From contig NC_088302.1 of assembly GCF_032854445.1 (NCBI RefSeq), forward strand, positions 20,701,338-20,765,337: a stretch of 64,000 nucleotides of DNA, in the 5' to 3' direction. This DNA comes from Liolophura sinensis (taxonomy: Eukaryota > Mollusca > Polyplacophora > Chitonida > Chitonidae). Below are positions 47,490-58,229 of this stretch, piece after piece; positions within the stretch are counted from its first letter, which is position 1; every line of letters begins with the position of its first letter. The translations under genes were made by a program, and so were the position numbers. The notes beneath the pieces are model-generated. The model had not been told where the DNA came from and ran no database searches. It saw nothing but the letters and a program-made list of their open reading frames with translations.

Positions 47490-49168
47490 ATTATAATTCT
47501 GACTGAGGACACTGTGTTATTCTGACGGAGGACACTGTATTATTCTGGCTGAGGACACTGTATTATTCTGACGGAGGACACTGTGTTATTCTGACGGAGG
47601 ACACTGTATTATTCTGACGGAGGACACTGTGTTATTCTGACGGAGGACACTGTATTATTCTAACTGTAGACCATGTATACAATTCTGACTGAGGACACTG
47701 TATTATTCTGACGGAGGACACTGTACAATTCTGACGGAGGACACTGTATTATTCTGACGGAGGACACTGTGTTATTCTGACTGAGGACACTGTGTTATTC
47801 TAACTGTAGACCATGTATACAATTCTGACGGAGGACACTGTATTATTCTGACGGAGGACACTTTACAATTCTGACGGAGGACACTGTATTATTCTGACGG
47901 AGGACACTGTGTTATTCTGACGGAGGACACTGTATTATTCTGGCTGAGGACACTGTATTATTCTGACGGAGGACACTGTATTATTCTGGCTGAGGACACT
48001 GTATTATTCTGACGGAGGACACTGTGTTATTCTGACGGAGGACACTGTATTATTCTGACGGAGGACACTGTGTTATTCTGACGGAGGACACTGTATTATT
48101 CTGACGGAGGACACTGTGTTATTCTGACGGAGGACACTGTATTATTCTAACTGTAGACCATGTATACAATTCTGACTGAGGACACTGTATTATTCTGACG
48201 GAGGACACTGTACAATTCTGACGGAGGACACTGTATTATTCTGACGGAGGACACTGTGTTATTCTGACTGAGGACACTGTGTTATTCTAACTGTAGACCA
48301 TGTATACAATTCTGACTGAGGACACTGTATTATTCTGACGGAGGACACTGTGTTATTCTGACTGAGGACACTGTGTTATTCTGGCTGAGGACACTGTATT
48401 ATTCTGACGGAGGACACTGTGTTATTCTGACGGAGGACACTGTATTATTCTGACTGAGGACACTGTGTTATTCTGACTGAGGACACTGTGTTATTCTAAC
48501 TGTAGACCATGTATACAATTCTGACTGAGGACACTGTGTTATTCTGACGGAGGACACTGTATAATTCTGACGGAGGACACTGTGTTATTCTGACTGAGGA
48601 CACTGTGTTATTCTAACTGTAGACCATGTATACAATTCTGACTGAGGACACTGTATTATTCTGACGGAGGACACTGTACAATTCTGACGGAGGACACTGT
48701 ATTATTCTGACTGAGGACACTGTGTTATTCTAACTGTAGATCATGTATAAAGTTCGGACTGAGGACACTGTATTATTCTGACGGAGGACACTGTATAATT
48801 CTGACGGAGGACACTGTGTTATTCTGACTGAGGACACTGTGTTATTCTGACTGAGGACACTGTATTATTCTGACGGAGGACACTGTGTTATTCTGACTGA
48901 GGACAGTGTATAATTCTGACGGAGGACACTGTACAATTCTGACGGAGGACACTGTATTATTCTGACGGAGGACACTGTATTATTCTGACTGAGGACACTG
49001 TGTTATTCTAACTGTAGATCATGTATAAAGTTCGGACTGAGGACACTGTATTATTCTGACGGAGGACACTGTATAATTCTGACGGAGGACACTGTGTTAT
49101 TCTGACTGATGACACTGTATTATTCTGACTGAGGACACTATGTTATTCTAACTGTAGACCATGTATAA
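47490..49168 (+). repeat. Satellite zone 2: 23-bp monomer with spaced marker units
   Basis: About 70 tandem 23-bp monomers of type C (attctgacggaggacactgt + 3 bases, or with gactg for gacgg), clearly related to type B of zone 1. Nine marker monomers of type A, lengthened to 25 bp (containing taactgtaga), occur at 47661, 47801, 48148, 48288, 48497, 48614, 48731, 49009 and 49149. Their spacings are 140, 347, 140, 209, 117, 117, 278 and 140, each equal to a multiple of 23 plus 2. Confidence 0.95.
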
Positions 49169-50504
49169 CTGAAATCCGTGAATCCTTAAAACCAAAGCAG
49201 CTATGCTTCGTGTTGTAGCAATTCCTGTCTGACGACTATCACATTTATAATGCTCCACTCGTTGCTGAAACCGTATTGAACAGAATCCGGTTAATCGACA
49301 TCAACACTGATGTATCCACGTCTATGTGCATTGCAAGATCTATTCCAAATAGAATGAAAATCGAAACGTTCAAATACCACTGAATGAATTTATTTGTAAA
49401 GCTGCGTGACCACAAAACGCCTTACAAAAAGACACAAAACATAACGCCTCACTGATGTCAAATATGTTTACACCGGGGCGACCAGCACTATATTTCTCAT
49501 GTGCTCTGTATCACGCCAGCATCTTAAATTGTAGATGCGTGAAAATCTTGGTAAACGCCATCTCCCTTTAGCAATTCATCTGCCATACTTGCCTGTTTTT
49601 CTCCTGTGCATATTTCAAAAGATTCCAGATCAAGCAAAAGTAGTTCCTCGCGTGACTGGTTGTAAACACCCTAGGCTTCATGTGACATAAATAATCCATC
49701 CGGAGTGGAGCACACATCTATCATTATAGCGGACCATACATGTAGTAAGATCTAAAGACCGTAGTTTTTCTTGAGTGGTGATAAGGTCCTTTCGTGATGA
49801 AATCAATTTTCACTAGCCCAAAATTTCACTTTATACACCAATGTACATGAAGGCCTAGTGGGCATCTTTGCATAGAATTTTGCATTTGTCTTTTGTAACG
49901 AAAATACGGATGACTCAGGGATAGAACTATATTCAAATATCATTTGAGATACACTTGTAAGTCAATTTAAGACAGCCTCGTGCCTTGTTAACAGCTTAAT
50001 GGCCATTACTAATCAAAATTTCCTTGACAAGGCCAGCCTAGTGTACGACTTCCGACAGGGCGAGGGGCGCCTGCTTGTGAATACTGGTGCTTGTACTGTA
50101 GCATTGAATATCGTTTAAAGAAGAACAGAATCTTCATCGAAAAAAATACAAGCTCTGAAAAATAGAAAAAAGCTTAATAGTTTAGCGAAACAGATACACT
50201 CGTTTATAACGACATGTACCCCTACGAACATTTTTCCTAGACAAACAGGACTAGTAGCTTTCGAATTTTATCGGACCGTCAGGCCTTTTACATTTTTTTT
50301 AATCACGGCCTGGCCAAATCAAAAAATTAGCCTGTAATTCCACTGACACTACACACCAGTTAAGCTCCAACATTGATTTGGACAGTTGGAAGATTTCACT
50401 TCAGGGGCAGAATTAACACGAAAAGAACTGACAGAATTCTCAATCAGGCCTTTTGATGATACATATACTAAAAGGACACAGTCTTTTTTTTGAAGGCCCT
50501 GAAT
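49169..50504. other. Unique non-coding flank
   Basis: No recognisable gene or repeat between the satellite and the next SINE. Confidence 0.5.
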
Positions 50505-50517
50505 CATGAACGTTGTT

Positions 50518-50791
50518 TTTTTTTTTTTTTTTTTTTTTTTTGATTGGTGTTTTACGCCGTACTCAAGATTATTTCACTTATACGACGGCGGCCAGCATTA
50601 TGGTGGGTGGAAACCGGGCAGAGCCCGGGGGAAACCCACGACCATCCGCAGGTTGCTGCCAGACCTTCCCACGTACGGCCGGAGAGGAAGGCAGCATGAG
50701 CTGGTCTTGAACTCACAGCGACCGCATTGGTGAGAGGCTTCTGGGTCATTACGCTGCGCTAGCGCGCTAACCGACTGAGCCACGGAGGCCC
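50518..50791 (-). mobile_element. SINE-A, full length with perfect target-site duplication
   Basis: Reference copy for the family. Minus orientation: head 'ggcctccgtggctcagtcgg' at 50790 downward, A box in 'tggctcagtcggttagcgcg', a B-box-like 'gtgagttcaagaccagctca', body with 'cagcaacctgcggatggtcg' and 'cataatgctggccgccgtcg', tail 'gtaaaacaccaatcaaaaaa' ending in an A run. Flanked by a perfect 13-bp direct repeat catgaacgttgtt (50505-50517 and 50792-50804), which shows target-primed retroposition. I recall similar tRNA-headed SINEs with a conserved central domain in molluscs (Meta- or V-domain types), but the family name is not verified. Confidence 0.95.
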
Positions 50792-50804
50792 CATGAACGT
50801 TGTT

Positions 50805-52195
50805 CTTTCAAGAATGAACTTCAGTTCACTGCACCAGATTGGCTGGCTGTCACCCGGTCCCCTTTGAATACCATACAACCCAAGACTTATGAATATCTAC
50901 ATGGTTAACATGGGCTGAAAATCCTAGTGCCTAACCTGTGTAGCTACGGCAGGTATCAAAAAGGCATTTCCTCTACGGGAAACATTTCCGGAATGATTGG
51001 TAGACTGGCTGGAAAGTCGATCCTTACACAATGAAATCAACACACATTATTATAAACACCCATTAAAGTTAATAAGGAAAATGAAATCTATCTACACATA
51101 TGTAACACCTCTCCGTGTCAGTAAAAACAAAAATTTTGTAATTTGTCTGCTATAGTCTATTACTTTTAGAGAGTCGCCTATATTCAGCTGTCTCTGAAAT
51201 CACTCATATTACCTACGAAACTTGCCTTTAGTCAGTGACACGTAACAACACAAGCTCTACACATTGACATGTTTGAAGTTCATATTTTTGCTAGGAAAAT
51301 GAAGTCAGAACACTTTTCCTAATTCACTATGTTCATAAGATTGCTTTCGAAGACAAGAACCAATTGCCTCGGGTAACGTCATAAATATTAAAAAACAGTG
51401 GCATGCTGGGTATTAGGCGGAGTTCAACATGTTGTGAAGGAGGGAGACTAAAGTAACCTGAACTGCTGTCGACTTTGCTGGAAACCGTGTTTCTGCCTCT
51501 GCCATATTTAAAATCGTTCGCTCATTTTAATATAATATAGCCTTAATAGATCAATTCTACTTTATCTCTTGTAGCATATGATGTCACTGCAGTATAGTGT
51601 CAGATATGGATATTAGGAAATTAAAGCTATCTACTTATCCGAGGAGACTGTAGTGTAGACTGTGTTATTGCATGAAGTTTGTTCACGCCGCTTTTTGGTG
51701 CAGCTATTGTAAAAAAAAAACACTCTCCACGCCCATTGTGCACCATGCAACTTGTTTTTGAATAATTATGACGTCACTCGAGGAAATGAGATCTTGGTGC
51801 CGAAACTAAGCTTTATCATCTCGGATCGCGTGTATGACTGATTTTACAGAGAGTTGAGTGTAGGCGATTCTCTAAAAGAAATAGACTATACCAGCAACAG
51901 TAAGACGTATTTCAAAACAAGTCAAATGCAGTATTCAATGTAACAAAATTAACAAAAAAAGACAAAGCATCAGCTAACGCGTTGTTCTTACCTTTCACAC
52001 ACAACTGTTTTCAGTAGCCCGAATAATAAAGCTGCATTCACTCGGCGCGATTTGTCATCAAGCCTCGTCGCATTTGACTTGTCCATCAAAAACAGAACAA
52101 ATGATGTTTCGTACAATTTGTGGAGTTCGACAAATCGAATCGTTTGGATGCGCCATCTGCAATAACATGTATCTTATGTAGGTTCAACTAGTCAA
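50805..52195. other. Unique non-coding flank
   Basis: Nothing recognisable apart from a short A-run at 51,711-51,720. Confidence 0.45.
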
Positions 52196-52199
52196 TTCG

Positions 52200-52269
52200 A
52201 TGGCCACCGTCGTATGAAAGTGAAGTATTCTTTAAGTACGGCGTAAAACACCAATTAAATAAATAAATA
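52200..52269 (+). mobile_element. SINE-A tail fragment
   Basis: 'ggccaccgtcgtatgaaagt' and 'tacggcgtaaaacaccaatt' with AAATA repeats. Confidence 0.82.
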
Positions 52270-52348
52270 TATCAAATCTATCAGCGTGAACACGGCTTAA
52301 CCCCTGCAGAATGCCAAATAAAAGCTTATAAAAAAGTTGCAGGCTTGC

Positions 52349-52497
52349 CATATAACAGGAAAAGAAAAGTAAAACAGAACTGAAATAGTAGCCTTAGGAC
52401 TATGTGAGCAGCTGTCACTAACAGCTATAGTCAGTTTCGCTTCTGGAGGAGCACAATTTCTTGCACTGGGGTCGATTCCCCGCCTTATCATACCAGG
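52349..52497 (+). repeat. Unnamed repeat family E, copy 2 (tRNA-like core)
   Basis: Counterpart of 24,107-24,262. In plus orientation, 'agctatagtcagtttcgctt' resembles a D-arm/A box and 'ctggggtcgattccccgcc' forms a good T-arm hairpin (GGGG-TCGATT-CCCC) with spacing near that of a tRNA. The downstream 'ttatcataccagg' is shared less well. Probably the head of a tRNA-derived SINE. Confidence 0.5.
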
Positions 52498-52664
52498 TCA
52501 ATATCTGTTGAAGCCATTCATTCTTTGGAGCCTTACTATTCTCGGTTGTAATCGAGAATATAGGGAATAATCTACAACACCACGGACTTTGTGTCCAAAG
52601 GCGTTGTTTGATCTTAACTAAAGCATGACCCCGCCAAATGATCGTTACTTCACGCTTCATGTTA

Positions 52665-52985
52665 ATATTGTTTATTTAATGTGATGACAACACAGAATTT
52701 TGAATAATTCTAGACCAGTGACGTGTACTAATTACGAGTAACAATACTGCGCTCCCTTTTTCATCTGATTCTGCATAAGCCATGCCTCTAGGGGGCGTGT
52801 AATTTGCTACCATTTAAGCATTTACATAAACAGTTAGAATAAAGACCGAGCTGTTTCGCCAGTTACGTGTGATCTTTTCACCAGTTACGTGTGATCTTTT
52901 GCCAAATATCGCGCTGTCGTCGCTGCTCGGGTTTTACCGTCAGTGCTGTGAGGGTTTTACTATATTCATGCTCATTATTAGATTA
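52665..52985 (+). repeat. Unnamed repeat family D, copy 2
   Basis: Longest copy together with 59.4 kb: starts 'aatgtgatgacaacacagaa', includes 'aagcatttacataaacagtt', and a doubled 'ccagttacgtgtgatctttt' (52,858 and 52,881) followed by 'gccaaatatcgcgctgtcgt'. Confidence 0.65.
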
Positions 52986-53131
52986 GCCAGTATAAAACGG
53001 TCCAAAATTTGTTCCAGATGTATCACAAGGCCACTCCATACTTCACCGAAAATGATCATTGAAATCTTCACAATTGCTCAATTGTAAAAAGATATCATTG
53101 ACCAGTCTTTTGAATTTCGTCTGGTGGGGGT

Positions 53132-53151
53132 GGGGGGGGGGGGGGGGGGGG
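53132..53151 (+). repeat. Poly-G tract (G20) at a SINE-A 5' end
   Basis: A run of 20 G, preceded by 'ggtgggggt', directly abutting the SINE-A head 'ctctgtggctcagttg'. Second case of this arrangement after 39378-39400. Confidence 0.9.
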
Positions 53152-53409
53152 CTCTGTGGCTCAGTTGATTAGCGTGCTAGCGCAGCGTAATGACCCAGGA
53201 GCTTCATCACCAATGCGGTCGCTGTGAGTTCAAATCCAGCTCATCCTTCCCACTTACTCATGTAAGTGGGAAGGTCTGTCAGCAACCTGCGAACGGTCGT
53301 TTTTTTCCCCCGGGCTCTGCCTGGTTTCCACCCACGATAATGCTGCCCGCCGTCGTATAAGTGAAATATTCTTGAGCACGGCATAAAACACCAATCAAAT
53401 AAATAAATG
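53152..53409 (+). mobile_element. SINE-A, full length with an internal hairpin change
   Basis: Head 'ctctgtggctcagttgatta', B-box-like 'gtgagttcaaatccagctca', central and tail blocks intact. The usual 'tgctggcttcctctccggcc' segment is replaced by the inverse of the following bases, giving a perfect 13-bp stem (53245-53257 with 53262-53274) and a 4-base loop. Confidence 0.92.
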
Positions 53410-53507
53410 TCCCCTAAGAATTTGTTTACACCCACAGACAAGACCTTACATAGATACTGTTTATCAGGTGTCACAAATACTGAGCTCCCTTTTACTCCCT
53501 GAATTGA

Positions 53508-53757
53508 ATGAGTGAGTGCTTGGGGTTTAACGTCGTGCTCAACAATTTTCCAGTTATAGGACGACGAAGGAATCCTTAGGGTGTATGTAATGTACATCCT
53601 TGTTGCAGGACGGATTTTCACCGCTCTTTTTTCCAGTGCTGCTTCACTGAGACGACTTACCGAAGGTAAGTAAGGCGCCCCGCCCGAGCGCCAAGCAAGG
53701 AAGTTACAATTTCCTCTTTTAAAGTCTTAGGTGTGACTCGACCCTCCCTGAATTGAG
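53508..53757 (-). mobile_element. SINE-B, 5'-truncated
   Basis: Minus orientation: 3' end 'gttgagcacgacgttaaacc' plus ACTC repeats at 53508 upward, body with 'gaaaatccgtcctgcaacaa', 'gccttacttaccttcggtaa', 'gcgctcgggcggggcg', and 'agggtcgagtcacacctaag' toward 53757. The 'cttgcttggcgctc' word also occurs in the headed copy at 55.26 kb, linking both to one family. The tRNA head is absent. Confidence 0.7.
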
Positions 53758-54069
53758 CCTACTTGTATGTGTGCTGTCAAAAAAATATCTTTGTGACAAA
53801 TGGTCAAAAGAAGATTTAATCATAGGCACACGTATAGGGAAGGCGCCGTTACGTGTTACAAGCATCGACTTTACGAATATCTTTGTGAATCCTACTGGCT
53901 TAGGTACGCGAACAAATTGATGATGTCAAGCAGCTATTGCTCTGGTATCTTTTAATTATTCGATCAGCATGGTCAGACTCAGTACTGCAGCGGAATATCC
54001 TGCCTGCTTACGCTCGAACAAATGCTGTCTTTTGGATTGCAAGTCAGTCTGAAGGACAACTGTTACATA

Positions 54070-55051
54070 CAGTGGTGATACAAAACTCCAGTAACGAAAT
54101 AACTCACAAAAAACAACCGGTAGCGAAATAAAAATTAACCAGTTATGAAATGCCAGTCCTGAAGTAAAAAAACAACCAGTGCTGACATAAAATGAGGTTT
54201 TTTCATAAACGAGTTTAGATATACTTTTTTTTTTAAATTTTCTGTATCTTTTATTTGACGAGTGGAGAAAAACAGGTCATTTGTGTAACACGACATGAAA
54301 CTGTTGGTCATGGTGAGTTTATAAAAATTTTGACCGTCATCCGAATAGGTTAACTAGCATTGTATGGTCTAGCAAGAAATATAAATGTTTATACTACACA
54401 CTGCGCCTGGAATAGGTGTTATCAACGACTTTTGGGTTTAGGACAAAGTTGTGTTTGTTTAGATCGACACCTTGAAGCGTTGTTGGCTAACACTGTAATT
54501 GTGATGACTCCTTTGGGCAGAAAAATGACTTCCCGAGCTTCTAGCCTCACGTTGTCGATAAACTTGGCAATGCCAGAATAAAAGATTTGCAAGGAATGAT
54601 AAGTTATACTTAATTTAGCCTGAGTAGTTCAATATACTGTACGTTATAAATGTGTACATAACTTGGCATGTATACTGGCCTTTATTTGATAATAATCAAG
54701 TGGGAATCAAAGCAAAACTTTGGACGAACAATGTCGAAACAATGTCTCTTACAGTGGAGGATAGAAATCCAAACGATCGTACTTGTATGTTGTTGTGCCC
54801 TGCTGTGTTAGGTGATAAACAAGAAGGGACTTGTAATAAACTGGAACCAGTAGTGAAATAAAAATCAACCAGTAATGAAAAAAAAATCACGTTTTATATC
54901 ATTACAGGTTGATTCTTGTTTTATAATTGGTATGTCAGTACTGGTCACTTTTTATTTCACTAATGGTTTTATTTCACCACTGGGTGTTTTATTTCTTCAC
55001 TACTGGTTATTTTTTGTGAGATACTTCATTACTGGTTTTATATCAACACTG
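54070..55051. mobile_element. Non-autonomous DNA transposon with subterminal repeats, hAT-like
   Basis: A 982-bp element. The ends read CAGTGGTGATACAAAA (from 54070) and, in reverse complement from 55051, CAGTGTTGATATAAAA. Inside both ends are several copies of a 16-19-bp word of the form 'aaccagtagtgaaataaaa', in forward orientation on the left (54,100-54,180) and reverse on the right (54,895-55,050), with another pair at 54,843-54,890. The CAGTG start is typical of hAT elements, but flanking 8-bp duplications are not convincing (gttacata/gttgtagc). Internal open frames of 69-73 codons show no transposase signature. Confidence 0.7.
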
Positions 55052-55149
55052 GTTGTAGCAACAACGTTCTCAGGAGAGAGCTAACACCATTTGTCTGTAT
55101 ATGACGTGTTTTATATCGTATCGAATTCCAATAATTCCATAATCACGGT

Positions 55150-55427
55150 GTACCGCTTCAGTGGTCTACTGGTAAGAGCGTCCGCGTCGAAGTCGGAGGA
55201 CCCGGGATCAAACCCGGGTAGGATCATACCAAAGACTATTAAAATGGAATTTGTTGATGCCTTGCTTGGCGCTCAGCACTGAGAGATTAGAGCAAGGAAA
55301 CAGGACTGGTTACAATGTGACTGGGTGGGGTGTCATATCTAGTGTCTTCGGCATGATACCTCATTGGCGGCAGAACTACGGTGGCATGAACTCACCCTGC
55401 CACATAAGGACACAGTATATGTACACA
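55150..55427 (+). mobile_element. SINE-B with tRNA head (5' part, interrupted)
   Basis: tRNA-like head: A box in 'cagtggtctactggtaagag' and a B-box-like 'gggatcaaacccgggtagg' whose stem CCCGGG pairs around it. Body includes 'gccttgcttggcgctcagca' and 'gtgtcttcggcatgatacct'. Interrupted by a SINE-A at 55428; the missing 3' end resumes at 55691. Confidence 0.82.
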
Positions 55428-55690
55428 CGCCTAATGACTCAGTTGGTTAGCGCGCTAGCGCAACGTAATTACCCAGAGGCCTCTCACCAATGCGGTCGCT
55501 GTGAGTTCAAGTCCAGTTCATGCTGGCTTCCTCTCCGGCCGTAAGTGGGAAGGTTTTCCAGCAACTTGCTGATGGTAGTGGGTTTCCCCAGGACCCTGCC
55601 AGCTTTCCTCCCACCACAATGCTGGCCGCGGTCGTACAAGTGAAATATTCTTGAGTACGGCGTAAAACATCAATCAAATCAATCAATTAA
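55428..55690 (+). mobile_element. SINE-A nested inside SINE-B
   Basis: From 'cgcctaatgactcagttggt' through B-box-like 'gtgagttcaagtccagttca', 'gtgggaaggttttccagcaa' and tail 'cggcgtaaaacatcaatcaa'. Inserted in the same orientation into the SINE-B body. Confidence 0.9.
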
Positions 55691-55753
55691 ATCGCCATAT
55701 GACTGGAAAATGTTAAGTACGACGTAAGACCCCAAACATTCATTCATTCATTT
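55691..55753 (+). mobile_element. SINE-B 3' part after the nested insertion
   Basis: 'atcgccatatgactggaaaa', 'tgttaagtacgacgtaagac', then ATTC repeats: the expected end of the SINE-B whose head lies at 55150. Confidence 0.82.
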
Positions 55754-56477
55754 GTTATCATATTAAAGCAAAACACAACTTACGGTTTTTGGCTATGTAT
55801 TGTTTTAAAAAAAATAGATTATTTCGTGCCGTTTGTCTAAAACGGGATTTTCACGTAACCATTAATAATCATTTGTTTTGGAACACTAATACCATGTATA
55901 CAAAAGGGCCATATAATATTGCCTCAGTTTTTACTCTTCCGGCGATACTTCGATTCAGTTGTTTCCTGTTTTGAATATCTGAGCCCAGTCCGTTTGATTT
56001 ACCAGATAAATTAGAGGCCCTAGGGCGCACTGGTCCACTAACAATGGCTGCTCCCACCACTTTCCATGATGCCGAACCTGATGGCATTAATAGAGCTATT
56101 TGTTTATTTGAGATAAATATCATGTCTATTTCATGCAGGGACATTTTCGATTCAGGCGTAGTCGTTATACTGTTGCTTTCCTTTCTTTTAAAACGTGACT
56201 TTAGCAGTCACGTTTGCTATCCACAAAGTTATAGCATACAACAAGAAGTTGGCAGTATTATAAATGGATTATGATTTCTCACGTTCTTTTTGAACTTTAC
56301 TCATACATATGTAATGTGTGCACGAAAAATAATCAGACAAAAGTCGTTGTGTGTTATCAGTTTGTTCTAAATATTTTACCAGGATTTGAAATAAAGTGAA
56401 CGTATTTCAGATACCAATTTGAAATTCCTTTCCACTAAGACTTAACTCATTTTTGCCAGGTTACTTTACAAAGCACC

Positions 56478-56585
56478 TGCCCCAATAGCACAGTTGGTAG
56501 AGCGGTAGAACTGTAAGGATTCATTCGCCGTCATATGACAGAAAATTGTTAAGTACGACGCTAAACCCCCAAGCACTCCCTCAAT
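56478..56585 (+). mobile_element. SINE-B with large internal deletion
   Basis: tRNA-like head 'agcacagttggtagagcggt' joined almost directly to the tail 'cgtcatatgacagaaaattg', 'ttaagtacgacgctaaaccc'. The body is missing. Confidence 0.75.
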
Positions 56586-56618
56586 TACTTTACAAAGTAG
56601 AAACGTATACATTCCCCT

Positions 56619-56783
56619 CAGCTCATACTGGCTTCCTCTCCGGCCCTACGCATGGTAGGTCTGCCAGCAACCTGGGTGGGTTTCCCGGCCTGTGCCCGGT
56701 TCCTCCAACCATAATGCTGGCCGCCGCCGTATCAATTAAAAATTCTTGAGTACGGTGTAAAACACAAACGAAATAAATAAATA
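56619..56783 (+). mobile_element. SINE-A, head missing
   Basis: Begins 'gctcatactggcttcctctc', continues 'aggtctgccagcaacctggg' and ends 'aaacgaaataaataaatag'. Confidence 0.85.
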
Positions 56784-57626
56784 GACATCCCCTACTAAAC
56801 CGTATTAATTATATACTCATACATATATATCTAAGCATTCTTCCATAACGAAGTATTGTTCATTTTCCATGCTGAATGCAGTACTTCTATAGATGGTGTA
56901 AGACTTAGTTTACACCTGGCACAGCTTTTCCGGTTTTAGATAAACAAGTTCAAACACGCAATAGGCCTATCCAGGAAAAGGTCAATGACCTGTTGTACCC
57001 AGGTGGTTACTGAAGTGAATGGCCTCTTTCATGTGAAAAAATTGACAGTCGACAGACAGACAAAGTCGGATTCCTGAAGACCAGCTTCATTAATGAAATA
57101 AGCATCCCAAGCTTCAAAACTATACATAAACCGACGCAGGTTGTGTGTTTCCTTCTTGTTTCTCCTTTTTTCTTCAACAACAAACATGCTGCAATTTGTC
57201 GCATAAAAATTAAATATTCTTCAGACCGGCCGAAAATAGAGCTGCTTTTGACAGTTAACAAGCTAAAAAAAAAGTCCACATCGGCTTAAACTCGTCGTCA
57301 TACTGACAGTTGGAAAGTGGAAATTACCCACCTGTATGTAACTATAGCTTTGGTCCACGTCGATTGTGTCCGCGCTTCACATCTGCTCTACCGTTATAAA
57401 CGATAACATCGTCGGTATGACAACACTCATTTTCGCAGGAAAGCTTATAAATTAAACAGTATACAGACAGTAACTAATACGGATGTCTGGGAAACATCCA
57501 ATTCATTTTGCTCCTAATTCGTAGATGTAAGACATGTACATGCCAAGCATCTTCAATATTTCTGTTTATACAACTTAGTTGTAAGCATCGAATTCTGTAA
57601 CATATTCTCACATTATTACACCTAGT
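56784..57626. other. Unique non-coding stretch
   Basis: No recognisable element. A 90-codon minus-strand open frame at 57007-57279 matches nothing known to me. Confidence 0.4.
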
Positions 57627-57633
57627 CACTCCT

Positions 57634-57690
57634 TGTCGTTATATGAGTGAAAAAGTGTTAAGTACGACGTGAAACCCCGAACATACTTCT
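57634..57690 (+). mobile_element. SINE-B 3' end
   Basis: 'cgttatatgagtgaaaaagt' and 'gttaagtacgacgtgaaacc'. Confidence 0.7.
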
Positions 57691-57729
57691 ATGCAATTCT
57701 TTATCATCATCTTCATTTACGGTGGAAAT

Positions 57730-57876
57730 GCTGGCTTGGTGCGACAGTCAGGTCCTTGGTCCATAGGGTCGCATGTTCGAATCCAATTCGCGCCCCTTTC
57801 ACTGCGGCTGTAAGTCAAAAGATTTGGATAGTGAATTTTCTTGAGCACTCCGGTGTCTCCCAGTCATAAATCAAAC
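57730..57876 (+). mobile_element. SINE, tRNA-derived, partial
   Basis: B box 'gcatgttcgaatccaattcg' preceded by 'ggcttggtgcgacagtcagg', and followed by 'ctgcggctgtaagtcaaaag' and 'ttcttgagcactccggtgtc'. The body differs from SINE-A, -B and -C; ends at 'cagtcataaatcaaac' without the usual tail. Confidence 0.55.
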
Positions 57877-58229
57877 ATTTATATAGTAGAGAAACATTCC
57901 TGATTAAAGCACGAGTCAGATAAGTAAATCAACATTCCATCCACTGGGAAAGTCTGGTGAAAAATGTTCAGTGTTACCGCACGGAAGTGTAAAGGTTATT
58001 CGATCTCATGCAGTTTGTCGTCTATTTAAGTTTCTGACAGGCTTAAAAAATGTGTTTTTCTATTTGACTTCAAGATGTTGTAACAGGTCATGTCATCCTC
58101 TATCCAGTTATCATGTTAATATATTTACGGTAGACTTGTGCTAAACAGCACCTCAGCAGCGTCCTAAAAAATACAACACTAAAAGTCAAATTCCGGAAGA
58201 CCAGTTCAGCGTAAAAATGTTTTAAGTTG

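Noticed and set aside
45402-47512. Many overlapping minus-strand open frames of 77-182 codons with YSQN/SESYSILCQ repeats
   Set aside because: The 46-bp satellite unit has no stop triplet on the minus strand in any frame; 46 is not a multiple of three, so all frames stay open automatically.
45291-49168. CRISPR-like regular repeats
   Set aside because: There are no unique spacers; both halves of the unit are related monomers, and the DNA is animal nuclear.
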